A DNA stretch of 64,000 nt from Pseudalkalibacillus sp052246725 (GCA_052246725.1 JBQQCL010000002.1), one strand, 5' to 3'. Positions 50,568 to 59,727 are shown, numbered from the stretch's first letter. The notes: generated by a model not told the origin, from the letters alone. Program-made: numbers and translations.

Positions 50568-51290
50568 ATTCAAATCTGTCGTTTTCTGGGCACGTATGAA
50601 TAGAAATTGCGGTTTCTTGGTCAGTTTTTCATATTTCTCGGGTATTGCCTGTTTGAATTCATCTGTCGGCATCGGCTCAATCAGCTTTTCAATGACAAAC
50701 CCATTCAGATGAAGTGGTTTAAGTATTTCATTCAATGGACGGCGATAAAATTGGACTTCAACCTTCCCATCCGGTGTGTCCCATTGATCTGTCAATAATT
50801 CCGTCGTAAAATAATTATCACGTTCGAATTCGACATAATCCATGAATGGATGATGAACTGAAAATATGAGTCTTCCTTTGTCTTTTAGAATTCTGTTGAA
50901 TTCTCTCATCGGCAGTTCCCAATTCTTTAGATAATGAAGTGTCAATGGGGAGACGATTATATCCACCGAATGATCATCAATCATGTCCAATGGTTCATTG
51001 AGATCAGACTGTAAGACTTCCGCTCTATCTCCAACCCGCTTTTTCGTAAACTTTACCATATTTGGACTGAAATCGATGGAAGTGACTTTGGCTGCATTCT
51101 GTTTAATGAACCATTCTGTGTACCATCCTGCACCACAGCCAGCATCCAGCACATGTTTCCCTTCGATATCCGGAAGCAGTGATAACGTGCCCGGTCGTTC
51201 GTAATACGCATTGAATGGTTTTGTATCTACATATCGAGCATAGTAATTTGCCAATTCTTCATAAGCATCAAATGAAATCAAGTCTTTCAT
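50562..51290 (-). CDS. Class I SAM-dependent methyltransferase
   Basis: This 242-residue protein has motif I HVLDAGCGAGWYTEWF, motif II VTSIDFSPNMVKFTKKRV, and motif III/IV VDIIVSPLTLHYLKNW with the proline-rich REFNRILKDKGRLIFSVHHP. The substrate is unknown; the fold is that of UbiE/COQ5-like small-molecule methyltransferases. ATG 51290 has AGGAG 9 nt upstream. Confidence 0.9.
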   Translation of the reverse strand: MKDLISFDAYEELANYYARYVDTKPFNAYYERPGTLSLLPDIEGKHVLDAGCGAGWYTEWFIKQNAAKVTSIDFSPNMVKFTKKRVGDRAEVLQSDLNEPLDMIDDHSVDIIVSPLTLHYLKNWELPMREFNRILKDKGRLIFSVHHPFMDYVEFERDNYFTTELLTDQWDTPDGKVEVQFYRRPLNEILKPLHLNGFVIEKLIEPMPTDEFKQAIPEKYEKLTKKPQFLFIRAQKTTDLNT

Positions 51291-51369
51291 GTTGAACATC
51301 TCCTACGGCTATATTGAAAAAATTCGTCAAAAAACCGGATATGTAAAGGGAAAAGCTTGCAGACTATAG

Positions 51370-52137
51370 TCAACAGATGTCGTAACCTTCCACCTTTTCT
51401 ACGGGGTAATAGATCCAACCTTCCTGTGCAGCAGTTTCCAGTTTAATACAAGGCTCTATAAGGAATATATTCTTCAAGACCTCCCCATTTCCTGCGTATA
51501 GAAGTGCGAGAAGGGCACAAATTGCTGCGTCATACGCGTCTGTATGGACTGGGATGTTATCAGGTATCATTGAGAGAATCTTGTTTTTTACATTTGAAGT
51601 TTTATAGCTTTTGATCAATGCTGGATACACCTCGATGATGATCTTGTTCCCCTTTGTCGACCTTTGCTGTGGATGAATAACGAATGATTGTTCATGATGC
51701 CAATTCAAAGCATAGGTGATCGCAAGTGTCGTATTGTTACCAAGTTTATCGAAGGGTGCAGACAATGGCTTTTTGCCGAATCTTTCATACACATGCCGTT
51801 CCGTTTCACGATAGGCGTATGGATTGAAAATTTCTTTGGAAGGCTTTTCGACAGAAGTTCGTTCATTATTGACTAACTTTTTATATTCAAGAGGAAAACC
51901 CAACGATGCGTCTATCCCAAGCACGGTTATGTCGAAATCCTCGATCGAAACAGAAGGATCCAGTTGATGAATGATGTTTTGCGGTGTCCAAAGGGTATGA
52001 TCAAAGATTTTCGTATTCTTCGGTTGTCCGATCCATTGAAAATCTTTCGTCAACGTATCAAATGTGCATGCTGCTATCCCCTGTTTTGTTCCCATCCAGC
52101 CCCCTACATCCCATCCGATTCCTAATTTCATTGCCAT
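51370..52137 (-). CDS. DUF429 protein (RNase H-like fold)
   Basis: This 255-residue protein matches DUF429: GIGWDVGGWMGTKQGIAA with an early Asp, TVLGIDASLGFPLEY with a second, then RETERHVYERFGKKPLSAPFDKLGNNT, IIIEVYPALIK and HTDAYDAAICALLAL with a late Asp. The spaced acidic residues fit a predicted RNase H-type nuclease, although no activity is established to my knowledge. AGGGTGTGG lies upstream of the ATG. Confidence 0.82.
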   Translation of the reverse strand: MAMKLGIGWDVGGWMGTKQGIAACTFDTLTKDFQWIGQPKNTKIFDHTLWTPQNIIHQLDPSVSIEDFDITVLGIDASLGFPLEYKKLVNNERTSVEKPSKEIFNPYAYRETERHVYERFGKKPLSAPFDKLGNNTTLAITYALNWHHEQSFVIHPQQRSTKGNKIIIEVYPALIKSYKTSNVKNKILSMIPDNIPVHTDAYDAAICALLALLYAGNGEVLKNIFLIEPCIKLETAAQEGWIYYPVEKVEGYDIC

Positions 52138-52156
52138 CGTCTATACCACACCCTGC

Positions 52157-52777
52157 TTATTTTTGCTCTAGTAATAGCCGTAGTGAGAAAAATGCAAATA
52201 CAGTACCTTTTAAGCGATTGATCCATCGTAGAACTGACTCGTTACTCCAAAGTTTTTCTCCGATTGTACCTGCTGAAATCGACAAGATAATGAATATAAG
52301 AAGAGCCTGGCCGATAAAAAGTAAACCTAGAATTGTCATTTGAACCGGAATAGCTCCATTGTTTACCATTACAAATTGAGGCAGAAAAGCTAAAAAGAAA
52401 ATCGACACTTTAGGATTCAAGATATTCATGATAATACCTTTACGATAAAGATTCATTAACGTGTATTGTTTTACTTTTTGCTGTTCGGGCTGGGAATTTT
52501 CTCGGAAAGCTTGGATTGCTAAATATAACAGGTAGATTGCGCCGGCAACTTTTATGATCGTGAAAGCTAGGCTGGATTGATAAAGGATAGCTGAAATTCC
52601 CACTGCAGCAGCCAACGTATGAGCGATCAGTCCCGTACAAAGTCCAAGGCCAGTTGCGATCCCTGCTTTTTTTCCATGTGAAACGCTCTGTGCGAACACA
52701 AACATGAAGTCTGGACCGGGTGTGATGGTCAATAAGATAGAGGCAAATAGAAAATAACTGATCGTGTTCAAATCCAT
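52157..52777 (-). CDS. LysE/RhtB family amino acid exporter
   Basis: This 206-residue membrane protein has six helices. It begins ISYFLFASILLTITPGPDFMFVFAQSVSHGKKAGIATGLGLCTGL, the LysE/RhtB signature with TPGPD, and has NPKVSIFFLAFLPQFV in the middle. It should export amino acids or homoserine lactone-like compounds. ATG 52777 has AAAGGGG upstream. It precedes the DUF429 gene by 19 nt, so the two probably form an operon. Confidence 0.9.
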   Translation of the reverse strand: MDLNTISYFLFASILLTITPGPDFMFVFAQSVSHGKKAGIATGLGLCTGLIAHTLAAAVGISAILYQSSLAFTIIKVAGAIYLLYLAIQAFRENSQPEQQKVKQYTLMNLYRKGIIMNILNPKVSIFFLAFLPQFVMVNNGAIPVQMTILGLLFIGQALLIFIILSISAGTIGEKLWSNESVLRWINRLKGTVFAFFSLRLLLEQK

Positions 52778-52869
52778 ATGTAATTTCCCCTTTAATGTCA
52801 ATTATGCTATGTATCTATCATACCAGAATGGATTGGTAAGGAGGCGAGCAGCCCCCTATTCCATGACAA

Positions 52870-53889
52870 TTATTGTGACGGTTCGGCAACCTTTACGATA
52901 TATTTACCTATATTTTCTCCGGTAAATAAACCTAAGAACGCATCAGGAATATTGTCAAACCCTTCGACGATCGTTTCCCGATAAGAAAGTTTACCTTCTT
53001 GAAGCCATTTAGCCAGGTCTTTGACCGCATCCTCAAAGTAGGCACCATAATCGGAGACAATGAAGCCTTTCATCAAGGCACTGTTGATAAGCAGATTCGG
53101 TTGGACCCGGATTCCAAGGTCAGGCTTCTCAAGGTTATATAATGCAATCTGGCCACAGACTGGTATACGGGCTCCTTTATTGATCAGCCGTAAGACAGCA
53201 TCAGAGACTTCACCACCGACATTATCGTAATAAACATCGACTCCGTCTTTACATGCCTCTTTAAGTTGTTGTTTGAATGATTCAGATTTATAATTGACGG
53301 TTTCATCAAAGCCAAGTTCGTCTTTAAGATACGCCAGTTTCTCATCCGATCCTGCAATCCCTACGACGCGTGCCCCCGCAATTTTCGCTATTTGACCGAC
53401 GACGGTTCCTACTGCTCCGGCCGCACCGGAGACGACCACTGTTTCCCCTGGTTCAGGCTTCCCGATGTCAAGCAAACCGAAATACGCTGTAATACCCGGC
53501 ATTCCGAGCACACCTAAATGCGTCGTGACAGGAGCTTGTTTTGAATCGATTTTTCGAAGCGATTCTTCAGACGCTGTTTGATAGGTTGCCCAGCCAAGGT
53601 TCCCAATGACCAGATCCCCGACTTGAAACTCTGTACTGTTACTGTTAACGATTTCAGCAATCACACCGCCAGTAATGACTTCTCCAATAGCATAAGGTTC
53701 TACATAAGATTTCTGATCATTCATCCTCCCTCTCATGTATGGATCGACAGAAATATATAATGCTTTAAGTAATACTTCCCCGCTTTCAGGTTCATTCAAC
53801 TGTGATTCTGTCCATTCAAAGGTCTCGTGGTTCGGCATTCCAACTGGTCTTTTTGCTAAACGTATTTGTTTTGAAGTTCGTTCGTTCAT
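52870..53889 (-). CDS. yfmJ: NADP-dependent oxidoreductase (YfmJ-like MDR)
   Basis: This 339-residue medium-chain reductase lacks catalytic zinc ligands, as in the quinone and leukotriene B4 reductase branch. Landmarks are ISVDPYMRGRMND, GMPGITAYFGLLDIGKPEPGETVVVSGAAGAVGTVVGQIAKIAGARVVGIAGSDEK (NADP site AAGAVG) and DVYYDNVGGEV. It should reduce enones or quinones. ATG 53889 has AAAGGTGGG upstream. Confidence 0.92.
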   Translation of the reverse strand: MNERTSKQIRLAKRPVGMPNHETFEWTESQLNEPESGEVLLKALYISVDPYMRGRMNDQKSYVEPYAIGEVITGGVIAEIVNSNSTEFQVGDLVIGNLGWATYQTASEESLRKIDSKQAPVTTHLGVLGMPGITAYFGLLDIGKPEPGETVVVSGAAGAVGTVVGQIAKIAGARVVGIAGSDEKLAYLKDELGFDETVNYKSESFKQQLKEACKDGVDVYYDNVGGEVSDAVLRLINKGARIPVCGQIALYNLEKPDLGIRVQPNLLINSALMKGFIVSDYGAYFEDAVKDLAKWLQEGKLSYRETIVEGFDNIPDAFLGLFTGENIGKYIVKVAEPSQ

Positions 53890-54153
53890 AATCAATCCCA
53901 CCTTTAAGACAATGTATCTTATATTATAATTTTCAAGAGGTTAGAAATAAAATAGATTGCTTGAAACGTCGGAGGATTGGTTTTACAGCTTTAATGAGCG
54001 GGAAAGCCCACTCCTTTAGGGGTGGGATGAAAGCGAATAACTCATTCTTTTTTTCTTTCGATACGAACGCACGTTTGGTATAATGGTGGATATAGGCACA
54101 CAAAAAGAACCAAAACAACGGGATGTCGAAGAACAAAAAACGAGGGGGTTAAC

Positions 54154-55224
54154 ATGTCACAGACGGTCACGGTCCAAGTGAAACTGTTGCCTAATCAAAA
54201 TCAAAGTGATTTATTGAGTCGCTCGAGCACCACGTATATTGCCACGATCAATGCGCTTGTAGCGGAAATGATACAAGCGAAAGAACCAACCCGAAAAACC
54301 TCCAAACATGTAAATGCTCCTCTACCCAGTGCTGTCAAAAACCAGGCAATCCGGGATGCAAAAAGTGTCTTTCGGAAAGCAAAGAAATCCCAATATCGAA
54401 TCATCCCCATCTTAAAGAAACCCTGCATCCTATGGAACAATCAGAACTACACGTTTGATGATGAATCCGTTTCAGTACCATTGATGGTAGACGGAAAATC
54501 CAAGCGTATCCGCATTAACGCTACCTTCACGCAAGACATCCTCACTAAACTTGCTTCCTACAAACATGGAACCCTCCGCATCACGAAAAAAGCTCACAAA
54601 TGGATCGCTCAGTTTTCGATAGAGATCGCGACCCCACAAAACACGGGCACCAAAACCATGGGTGTCGATCTCGGTCTGAAAGTCCCTGCTGTTGCGGTAA
54701 CCGAAGACGAGAAGACACGATTTTTTGGAAACGGAAGACGAAACAAGTATGTTCGACGGATGTTCAAATCCAAACGACAACAGCTCGGACGAAAGAAAAA
54801 ACTCACTGCCATCAAAAAGCTCAATAATAAAGAGCAGCGCTGGATGAAGGACCAAGACCATAAGGTGAGTCGACAAATTGTCGATTTCGCCATTAAACAG
54901 CAGGTGTCAATCATACTCTTGGAACAATTGGCGAATATTCGCCAGACGGCAAAAACAAGCCGTAAAAATGCAAAGAACCTTCACACCTGGACCTTTTATC
55001 GGTTAACCACCTTCATCGAATACAAAGCGGCACTCATGGGAATCAAAATCGAGTATGTTGATCCCAAATACACGAGTCAAACCTGTCCATCATGCGGAAA
55101 TCGAAACAAAAGTAAAGACCGTTCATACAAATGCCGGTGCGGCTACCACACCCACCGGGATCGGGTGGGGGCGATGAATATTCGTCATGCACCTGTGATC
55201 GATGGTCAAAGTCGACCAGCCTAA
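54154..55224 (+). CDS. tnpB: TnpB RNA-guided nuclease (IS605 OrfB)
   Basis: This 356-residue protein has the TnpB layout: N-terminal helical/WED part, RuvC-I in MGVDLGLKVPAVAV (about residue 170), RuvC-II in IILLEQLANIRQ, a zinc finger CPSCGNRNKSKDRSYKCRCG, and RuvC-III in HRDRVGAMNI. The D-E-D catalytic set looks intact. TnpB proteins cut DNA guided by an omega-RNA from the element's right end. AGGGGG lies upstream of the ATG. Confidence 0.93.
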   Translation: MSQTVTVQVKLLPNQNQSDLLSRSSTTYIATINALVAEMIQAKEPTRKTSKHVNAPLPSAVKNQAIRDAKSVFRKAKKSQYRIIPILKKPCILWNNQNYTFDDESVSVPLMVDGKSKRIRINATFTQDILTKLASYKHGTLRITKKAHKWIAQFSIEIATPQNTGTKTMGVDLGLKVPAVAVTEDEKTRFFGNGRRNKYVRRMFKSKRQQLGRKKKLTAIKKLNNKEQRWMKDQDHKVSRQIVDFAIKQQVSIILLEQLANIRQTAKTSRKNAKNLHTWTFYRLTTFIEYKAALMGIKIEYVDPKYTSQTCPSCGNRNKSKDRSYKCRCGYHTHRDRVGAMNIRHAPVIDGQSRPA

Positions 55225-55372
55225 GAGGCTATAAGCCCTGTCTTAGGAGGGGTGATGGCACACCCTAAGCTCGAAGGTTGTCCAAAACAGAAATGGCCTG
55301 AGGACGGAAAATCATTCGAGAATCCCACTGGACCGGAGGTTCAGCTTGCGGCTTTAGCCGTGGGAGTGTCAA
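55225..55372 (+). ncRNA. Probable omega-RNA (reRNA) scaffold at the right end
   Basis: The 148 nt between the tnpB stop and the right end contain several hairpins (CCCTGTCTTAGG.../...CACACCCTAAG; GGCTTTAGCC). By analogy with other TnpB elements, the guide would be the host sequence just after the right end, from about 55373. Confidence 0.5.
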
Positions 55373-55380
55373 AGATATTA

Positions 55381-55389
55381 TGATATAAT
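55381..55389 (+). promoter_or_regulatory. Extended -10 promoter of the MATE gene
   Basis: TGATATAAT lies 32 nt upstream of the MATE start. Its -35 region would fall inside the right end of the TnpB element. Confidence 0.5.
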
Positions 55390-55420
55390 TACCGGATGAC
55401 ATGGATCAGGAGTTTACGAT

Positions 55421-56782
55421 ATGTACGGAACACATACAAAGACACAGAAGCTTAAACAATTCTTATACATTCTTTTTCCGATTTTGATCACCCAGGTCGG
55501 CTTGTTGGCGATGAATTTCTTCGACACGTTGATGAGCGGGCAAGCGGGTGCCGGGGACTTAGCGGGTGTTGCGATCGGCTCAAGCATTTGGGTTCCTGTT
55601 TTTACGGGATTAAGCGGCATTCTCATGGCATTGACCCCAATCGTGTCACAGCTGATCGGGGGAAATAGAAAAGATAAAGTGCCTTATTCAGTCATTCAAA
55701 CAATTTATCTTGCTATAATCCTATCACTTGTAATAGTGGTTATAGGCATGTTCATTTTGATGCCAATCATAAATGCGATGGATCTTACCGCCCAAGTGAG
55801 CCATATTGCGTTCCATTATCTGATCGGTTTATCTTTTGGAATCCTTCCATTGTTCGTCTATACAGGGATAAGGAGTTTCATTGATGCATTGGGTGAAACG
55901 AGAACGACGATGTTTATTACCCTGCTCTCTCTTCCTATCAATATCTTATTCAATTATCTTCTTATATTTGGAAAACTTGGGTTTCCAAAGCTGGGAGGGA
56001 TCGGAGCAGGATATGCATCTGCGATCACTTATTGGTTTATCTTGTTCGTCGCCATCATCGTTGTGCATAAAAATCCGCCATTCTCCATCTATAGAATTTT
56101 TCGGAACTGGTTCCCTGTTTCTCTTAACGCATGGAAAGAAGTATTGAAAATCGGAGTACCAATCGGGATGGCCATCTTTTTTGAAGTAAGTATTTTTGCG
56201 GCTGTAACGATATTCATGAGCAGGTTCGATACGATCACCATCGCAGCGCATCAGGCAGCCATCAATTTTGCCTCTTTACTTTACATGGGGCCCCTGAGTG
56301 TCTCCATGACGCTGACGATAGCTGTTGGGTTTGAAGTAGGTGCAAAACGTTTGAAAGATGCAAAAGAGTACAGCGTTATAGGCATCGGCATTGCACTCTT
56401 TTTAGCGATTGTCTCAGCTGCCTTCCTATGGTTATTTAATGAACAGATAGCGGGTCTGTATACAAAAGAAGCGGCTGTGTTGAGGTTGATTGCGCATTTC
56501 TTGATTTATGCTATATTCTTTCAGCTTGCAGATGCGATTGCAGCTCCGATCCAGGGAGCTCTGCGTGGTTATAAGGATGTCAATATGACCCTGGTGATGG
56601 CGCTGATTTCATATTGGGTCGTAGGGTTGCCTTTAGGGTATATCCTTGCAAACCATACAACTTTCGGACCATTTGGATATTGGATCGGCTTAAGCTCAGG
56701 ATTGACGACTGGCGCCATAACGTTATATCTGCGTCTGCGTTTTTTACAACGTCGATATGCAGCCTCCTTAAAATCCACATGA
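55421..56782 (+). CDS. MATE family efflux transporter
   Basis: This 453-residue protein has 12 predicted helices in two MATE halves. LFPILITQVGLLAMNFFDTLMSGQAGAGDLAGVAIGSSIW is the N-terminal signature, and the second half starts at about 240 with KIGVPIGMAIFFEVSIFAAVTIFMSRFDTITIAAHQAA. It should export cationic drugs or metabolites with Na+ or H+. AGGAG lies 8 nt before the ATG. Confidence 0.93.
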   Translation: MYGTHTKTQKLKQFLYILFPILITQVGLLAMNFFDTLMSGQAGAGDLAGVAIGSSIWVPVFTGLSGILMALTPIVSQLIGGNRKDKVPYSVIQTIYLAIILSLVIVVIGMFILMPIINAMDLTAQVSHIAFHYLIGLSFGILPLFVYTGIRSFIDALGETRTTMFITLLSLPINILFNYLLIFGKLGFPKLGGIGAGYASAITYWFILFVAIIVVHKNPPFSIYRIFRNWFPVSLNAWKEVLKIGVPIGMAIFFEVSIFAAVTIFMSRFDTITIAAHQAAINFASLLYMGPLSVSMTLTIAVGFEVGAKRLKDAKEYSVIGIGIALFLAIVSAAFLWLFNEQIAGLYTKEAAVLRLIAHFLIYAIFFQLADAIAAPIQGALRGYKDVNMTLVMALISYWVVGLPLGYILANHTTFGPFGYWIGLSSGLTTGAITLYLRLRFLQRRYAASLKST

Positions 56783-56834
56783 ATATACCGATAATAGGAG
56801 TATTCTGTAAGGTCAGGAGGTGGAATATTCAACG

Positions 56835-57026
56835 ATGGAGTTATCGTCATTCATGGCAAACAATCTTCAACAATTAAGGCATACCTTGAACATGAATTTG
56901 TTGGATGGGAATTTAGCAACTCAAGCGGCACAGAGTACGGTGATGTTGAAGGATTTTGCAGAAGCACAACAAGCCGTTCAAGCCAAACACCCTACGTCAG
57001 GACATACGATTGATTTGAAAGGCTGA
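56835..57026 (+). CDS. YjfB-family small protein
   Basis: This 63-residue protein reads MELSSFMANNLQQLRHTLNM, followed by a helical AQSTVMLKDFAEAQQAVQAKHPTSGHTIDLKG, in the style of YjfB-family proteins (putative motility-associated). GGAGGTGG lies upstream; GTG 56820 is an alternative start but overlaps that site. It follows the MATE gene by 52 nt. Confidence 0.7.
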   Translation: MELSSFMANNLQQLRHTLNMNLLDGNLATQAAQSTVMLKDFAEAQQAVQAKHPTSGHTIDLKG

Positions 57027-57045
57027 AAAGAGTCTTGATTTGCAA

Positions 57046-57103
57046 AAAAAGAAGCGGAGTCGACCAACTAGAAATGGTATGATTTCTAGTTGGTCGACTC
57101 CGC
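57046..57103 (-). terminator. Very strong hairpin terminator (22-bp perfect stem)
   Basis: Arms 57054-57075 and 57082-57103 are perfectly complementary over 22 bp with a 6-nt loop. On the minus strand the stem is followed by TTCTTTTTTT, so it should end the Cys-rich protein transcript. Confidence 0.85.
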
Positions 57104-57160
57104 AATCTTATGAATTATATCCCGAAAATTTCACATGGCATTCTACTTGAAGTTGCATAC

Positions 57161-57490
57161 CTAAAATAATCGAATCCTGCAGCTCTCTGCCACTTCATAA
57201 CAAAGATCCGCGCATTTTTGCGTTACGGTCGAATCGTTTGAAGAGCATTCATTTCCACAAGCTTCACAAATCAACTCGCAAAGCTGGCAGATTTCCTTAG
57301 CAAATGGTGTTTCCCTCTGTAGGGCAGTGATTGTATATGAACATATATCATAGCATTCCAACATAAGCTTTTCGCAATCATTGGAAGCCTGTGATGGCGA
57401 TTTAATATTGTGTTCTTCCAGCCAGTCTCCACACATGTCTTTACACGATAGGCATAGTTCTATGATGTTCCTATCTCTTTCTATAGCCAT
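57161..57490 (-). CDS. Cys-rich four-helix-bundle protein 2
   Basis: This 109-residue protein has about 14 cysteines: CLSCKDMCGDW, CEKLMLECYDICSYT, CQLCELICEACGNEC and CADLCYEVAESC. The helical spacing resembles the protein at 35795 and DUF326/copper-storage proteins, but there are fewer Cys in the first helix. No signal peptide is present. ATGGAGGCG precedes the ATG. Confidence 0.8.
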   Translation of the reverse strand: MAIERDRNIIELCLSCKDMCGDWLEEHNIKSPSQASNDCEKLMLECYDICSYTITALQRETPFAKEICQLCELICEACGNECSSNDSTVTQKCADLCYEVAESCRIRLF

Positions 57491-57571
57491 TTTTTACGCC
57501 TCCATCAGTATGTTAGTATACTGTATCCGTTATGAGGCGATGATAAACGTATTTTGAGCATTATTCATGCA

Positions 57572-58081
57572 TCATTCAACGATTTCGTGAAGTTTCTCAT
57601 AAATCCGGACAATTTCTTCTATTTTCATTCTGACAAGGCCGCTTGACGATGGGGCGACAAATTCTTTCATACCTGAAATGACAGGTTCTTTCTGCAAACC
57701 CCACTCTACATTTCGTCTTCCGCTATACTGAATATATACACCTTTTCCTACAAAACAAACTGCCTGTGGTTGATATCTCTGTAGTTTCTTCCTCAACATT
57801 TCTTTTCCGTCCTTATATTCTGCTTTTGTGATTTCAGCAGCTTCTTTTGTCGGTCGTTCAACGATGTTGGTGAACCCATAACGGAACTTTGTAAGCAGAA
57901 GCCTGTTTTCTTCCGGAGCATAAACGCGGTCTGTCAACCGAGATTGATGGAGGATGTTCCAGAAACGATTTCTAGGATTTGCGTAATGGTGTCCCGTCTC
58001 ACCAGAACGGATACTAGGATTGAAGCCCACGAATACGATTTTCAGCTCATCATCAAGTAGATCTGGAATCGGTTCAAGCAT
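57572..58081 (-). CDS. mug: Mismatch-specific uracil/thymine-DNA glycosylase (Mug/TDG)
   Basis: This 169-residue protein has the Mug/TDG motif IVFVGFNPSIRSGETGHHYANPRNRFW (GFNPS catalytic loop with Asn) and FVAPSSSGLV near the C-terminus, the intercalating loop. It removes uracil or thymine from G mispairs. AAGGAGG lies 6 nt before the ATG, which overlaps the DUF502 stop as TAATG, so the two are coupled. Confidence 0.93.
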   Translation of the reverse strand: MLEPIPDLLDDELKIVFVGFNPSIRSGETGHHYANPRNRFWNILHQSRLTDRVYAPEENRLLLTKFRYGFTNIVERPTKEAAEITKAEYKDGKEMLRKKLQRYQPQAVCFVGKGVYIQYSGRRNVEWGLQKEPVISGMKEFVAPSSSGLVRMKIEEIVRIYEKLHEIVE

Positions 58082-58686
58082 TACATTCCTCCTTGTGTAT
58101 CTTGAGTTTCTTTTTTCCGAACGGTCATACCACCGGAAAGAACGAATTTCATCGCTTCTTCTGGTTTCATATCCAATATTTGTACATCTGATTTTGGTAT
58201 GAGAAAGGTCATGCCTGCTACCTGGAATGTTTGTGGAACATAAACAGCGATATGGTCAATCAGTGGGTCAGCGATGGCATCGATATCCTCGGAAGTTACG
58301 AAACCAATTGATTTCATATTCGTACCGGGAATATGAACCAGGGCAACCTTAGAAAACGACTTTTTATCCCCTAAGAAAGATTGGATTGTATCTTTAATGA
58401 CACTATATAAACTTTTCACAATCGGGATACGATCAAGGAGCTTATCCAACAGCTCTACAATTTTTCCACTTAAATATTGTCTCGATAGCCAACCCAGAAC
58501 CGTAATCAGAACGATGGATGCTAGTAAGCCCAGCCCTGGTACATAATCCTCCTTCAATATTCTTCTGAACGTATTTCCGAGAATGTTGTCCAAGAATTCA
58601 AATACTTTGATGACAACATAAATGACCAGGATAATCGGTAAGACGGTCACGATCCCATTCAAGAAATTTTTAGCCAAAGACTTCAT
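58081..58686 (-). CDS. DUF502 membrane protein
   Basis: This 201-residue protein has two N-terminal helices (NFLNGIVTVLPIILVIYVVIKVFEFLD and GLGLLASIVLITVLGWLSRQYLSGKI) followed by the DUF502 soluble part: LLDRIPIVKSLYSVIKDTIQSFLGDKKSFSKVALVHIPG and VYVPQTFQVAGMTFLIPKSDV. Its function is unknown. The start is ATG 58686, 5 nt after TTGGAGG; the longer frame runs into the repeat upstream. Confidence 0.88.
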   Translation of the reverse strand: MKSLAKNFLNGIVTVLPIILVIYVVIKVFEFLDNILGNTFRRILKEDYVPGLGLLASIVLITVLGWLSRQYLSGKIVELLDKLLDRIPIVKSLYSVIKDTIQSFLGDKKSFSKVALVHIPGTNMKSIGFVTSEDIDAIADPLIDHIAVYVPQTFQVAGMTFLIPKSDVQILDMKPEEAMKFVLSGGMTVRKKETQDTQGGM

Positions 58687-58751
58687 GTCAACCTCCAATT
58701 GATATACTATTTCGTTGTAGATTAAAATTTTATAGTTGATTGGTATATTAT

Positions 58752-58995
58752 TAAGCAAAATTTCGCGACACTCCTGCGGGATCAGCGAGCCAGGCGAGAC
58801 CCCACAGCGAATTAAGGATCTTCGACTAACAGCCACCACGTCTTGTGGTGAACGTCGAAGCCAGCATAAGGAAAGCTTCTAGGAATTCTCATCGCAGACA
58901 CGAAAATGATTTCATTTTTGTGTTGAGATCCTGTGCAAGTGAAGGCTTGCGGATCGCCCGAGGAAAGGGAGTGAATTTCGCGTAAATCAACAATT
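58752..58995 (-). repeat. Second dispersed repeat family, copy 2
   Basis: This 240-bp element has a CACCACGTCTTGTGGTG hairpin and matches 43664-43800 in the opposite orientation over ACGAAAATGATTTCATTTTTG-like, CTTGCACAGGATCTC and CTCCCTTTCC segments. It fills most of the 393-bp gap upstream of DUF502. Confidence 0.6.
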
Positions 58996-59010
58996 TTAAC
59001 AGCACCTAGT

Positions 59011-59053
59011 GAAAAAGAGTGACCTCAAAGGATATAATCCCCCTCTAGGTCAC
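59011..59053 (-). terminator. Terminator of the TetR/ABC operon
   Basis: GTGACCT and AGGTCAC form the stem, followed by CTTTTTC on the minus strand, 27 nt after the TetR stop. Confidence 0.75.
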
Positions 59054-59079
59054 CCCGATCTATTTACCTCAACATTATA

Positions 59080-59727
59080 TCATGTTCGTGCATAAACCCC
59101 ATATTTCAGGATATCAATATATTGTTCAAGCCGATTGAGCAAAGGATTGAAATCTTCAAGCAGGTCTTCTTCTTTCCCTTTATATTGCTGTAATAGCCCC
59201 CGATTGAATTGATCCATGACATTCAATACATATTCTAAAACAAACTCTTTCGTCAAACCAGTTCGTATTTGGGCTTCATTTAAATAATCGAAAAGTTGGT
59301 TCGCATTGAATTGCATGATTTGTTTGTACAGCTTTTCGTATAAAACAGTGATGTCTTTTTCTAATTCCTTTGGTGTATTGAAAAACCCATTGATCAAAAT
59401 ATGGTATTCATTCGGATGTTTCGAAAAGAAGTTCATTTTCAAGATAGCGACTTTTTTGATTCGTTCAAAAAAATCTTTTTCCGGCTCAGCTTCCAAATCA
59501 TCAAAAACTTGTTCGGACACAAGCCGTGCAGAGCGTTCCAACAAATACAGATACAACGTCTTCTTATTTTTAAAATAATGGAACAATAATCCTTTAGAGA
59601 TTTCTGCTCGCTCGATGATTTTATTCGTTGAGGTATTTTCAAAACCGTTTTCAGCAAACTCCTCCATACAGGCATTTATGATCTGCTGTTTCTTCTTTTT
59701 AGGCAATCTTTCAAAAGCTGGATTCAT
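59080..59727 (-). CDS. TetR family transcriptional regulator
   Basis: This 215-residue protein has an N-terminal helix-turn-helix: KKKKQQIINACMEEFAENGFENTSTNKIIERAEISKGLLFHYFKNKKTLYLYLLE, then a helical ligand domain. It is the last gene of an operon with an ABC exporter, 16 nt after the permease, and likely represses that operon through the two palindromes at 61461-61510. AGGGTGG lies upstream of the ATG. Confidence 0.9.
   Translation of the reverse strand: MNPAFERLPKKKKQQIINACMEEFAENGFENTSTNKIIERAEISKGLLFHYFKNKKTLYLYLLERSARLVSEQVFDDLEAEPEKDFFERIKKVAILKMNFFSKHPNEYHILINGFFNTPKELEKDITVLYEKLYKQIMQFNANQLFDYLNEAQIRTGLTKEFVLEYVLNVMDQFNRGLLQQYKGKEEDLLEDFNPLLNRLEQYIDILKYGVYART

Larger units (their letters stand above)
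53994..55372 (+). mobile_element. IS200/IS605-group element with tnpB only (IS1341-type)
   Basis: The tnpB gene is flanked on the left by a hairpin (CCCACTCCT/AGGGGTGGG, about 54007-54026) and on the right by GGCTTTAGCC and the matching GTGGGAG segment (about 55350-55367). There is no tnpA. Such solo elements are moved, if at all, by a TnpA elsewhere. The exact ends are uncertain by a few bases. Confidence 0.75.

Noticed and set aside
54472..54914. Long minus-strand ORFs inside tnpB
   Set aside because: They are shadows of the tnpB reading frame, without start signals.
54154..55224. TnpB-derived nuclease-dead repressor (TldR-like)
   Set aside because: The three RuvC acidic positions appear intact and element ends are still recognisable, so this looks like an ordinary TnpB.
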